Positions 5,143-5,713 of a stretch of 5,713 bases of DNA are shown here, one piece after another. The position numbers and the translations under genes were made by a program. Source of the DNA: Planctomycetota bacterium (GTDB taxonomy: Bacteria; Planctomycetota; Phycisphaerae; Phycisphaerales; SM1A02); contig QWPU01000189.1 of the NCBI GenBank assembly GCA_003671065.1, positions 1 to 5,713 on the forward strand. Direction: 5' to 3'. The notes under the pieces were generated by a model. It had not been told where the DNA came from. It did no database searches and saw only the letters and a program-made list of their open reading frames with translations. Positions within the stretch are counted from its first letter, which is position 1. Each line of letters begins with the position of its first letter.

Positions 5143-5713
5143 TCTTCCTCAATGAGGCCTGGAGCGACCAAGGGGCGAGCAGGGACGCACGCTTTACAGC
5201 CTGGACGAATTCGCCAGGTGAAAATGCCATGGCCACATTTCGCAAGCGCCTCAGAGTAACTTCCGTTACTGAGTCCGTTCATTGTTGCCACATCGGACAC
5301 TTGATCCATGATGAACTCGGCCTCGCTGCCGGGCGGGGCGACACAATCAACATCAACGCAGACCTGCCGCTCCTGAATGAAAATCGATGCAAGATCACCA
5401 CCAGCCTCGAGCTGCCAATTCCAATTAGCTCCGGTACTACCCACTCCAACCGTCACTCCGAAGCCGAGCGCCGTGGTTTGTGAAGCAGTCGCCCAAGTTG
5501 CGCCAGCAACCCGTGCACTCGCATCTCCCTGCCCCACAGGGCGTGGCAGAATCAGTTTCTGAAACTTGTGGCTTGGCATGGTTCCGACCATTTGGAGCAA
5601 GGCACTCCCCGCTGCCGATGCAGTCCCACTCGAGAGGCCAGCAAAAGTCATCCCTCGATGAAGCGTAATCCTGACGGACACAGTTCCACGGCACTCAAAC
5701 TGCACCACCTTCC
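5139..5713 (-). CDS. Hypothetical protein, C-terminal part (5' end beyond the window)
   Basis: About 190 codons ending in TGA at 5141-5139; the frame is open to the window edge. A GTG at 5708 could serve as start, but the GGAAGG before it overlaps it without usable spacing and the sequence there does not look like an N-terminus, so I treat the gene as partial. The visible part is Gly/Ala/Val-rich and strand-prone (TTALGFGVTVGVGSTGANW), followed by CVDVDCVAPPGSEAEF and a Cys-containing end (KCGHGIFTWRIRPGCKACVP) and an acidic tail IEEE. This composition suits an extracellular or envelope protein, but no signal peptide is visible in the part seen. I do not recognise a family. It is coupled to the 655-residue secreted protein by a 4-base overlap, so the two are likely made together and may act in the same process. 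Confidence 0.68.
   Translation of the reverse strand, partial: KVVQFECRGTVSVRITLHRGMTFAGLSSGTASAAGSALLQMVGTMPSHKFQKLILPRPVGQGDASARVAGATWATASQTTALGFGVTVGVGSTGANWNWQLEAGGDLASIFIQERQVCVDVDCVAPPGSEAEFIMDQVSDVATMNGLSNGSYSEALAKCGHGIFTWRIRPGCKACVPARPLVAPGLIEEE
5143..5150 (-). promoter_or_regulatory. Ribosome binding site and stop/start overlap coupling two genes
   Basis: GAGGAAGA on the minus strand precedes ATGATG (5142-5137). It lies inside the last codons (EEE) of the upstream gene, whose TGA overlaps the starts. Spacing favours the second ATG (7 bases) over the first (4 bases). Confidence 0.6.

Overview
The window looks like a piece of a Planctomycetota chromosome, probably Phycisphaerae-like. 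This is inferred from gene style, not from a marker gene. The evidence is a class III-signal pseudopilin with a planctomycete-type transmembrane segment and a C-terminal DGH motif, a secreted protein start resembling planctomycete secreted/PEP-CTERM-type proteins, several non-ATG starts, and a recombinase-like C-terminal tail of a kind I associate with planctomycete integrases.

Left part (1 to about 2815) is a co-directional minus-strand cluster. In transcription order it holds an Rsm22/METTL17-family methyltransferase-like ribosome assembly factor (start about 2813, end 1647), a small His/Cys-rich membrane-anchored protein (1617-1153), a pseudopilin-like protein (1065-274), and the first 78 codons of a secreted protein that runs off the left edge (235-1). 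Gaps are 29, 87 and 38 bases, so one transcript is possible. Two genes have clean AGGAG ribosome binding sites, each directly preceded by a short inverted repeat.

The junction (about 2815-3063) is the most interesting part. A 56-base 3' portion of a tRNA-Arg(UCG) gene lies on the minus strand, complete from the D-loop to the discriminator base, but its 5' portion is missing. Immediately beyond the break, on the plus strand, is a 63-codon open segment ending at 3063 whose last 30 or so residues resemble the extreme C-terminus of planctomycete tyrosine recombinases. The geometry fits one end (attR-like) of an integrated element whose attachment site lies inside its own integrase gene: integration would detach the last ~64 codons of the integrase and leave them here, while the catalytic part would sit at the far end of the element, beyond this window, next to the restored tRNA.

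Right part (3064-5713) would then be element cargo. It holds two minus-strand genes of unknown function that are translationally coupled through an ATGA/TGATG overlap: the C-terminal 190 or so codons of one protein entering from the right edge, and a complete 655-residue protein with a signal peptide. I recognise neither family. No CRISPR array, insertion sequence, rRNA or riboswitch was seen.
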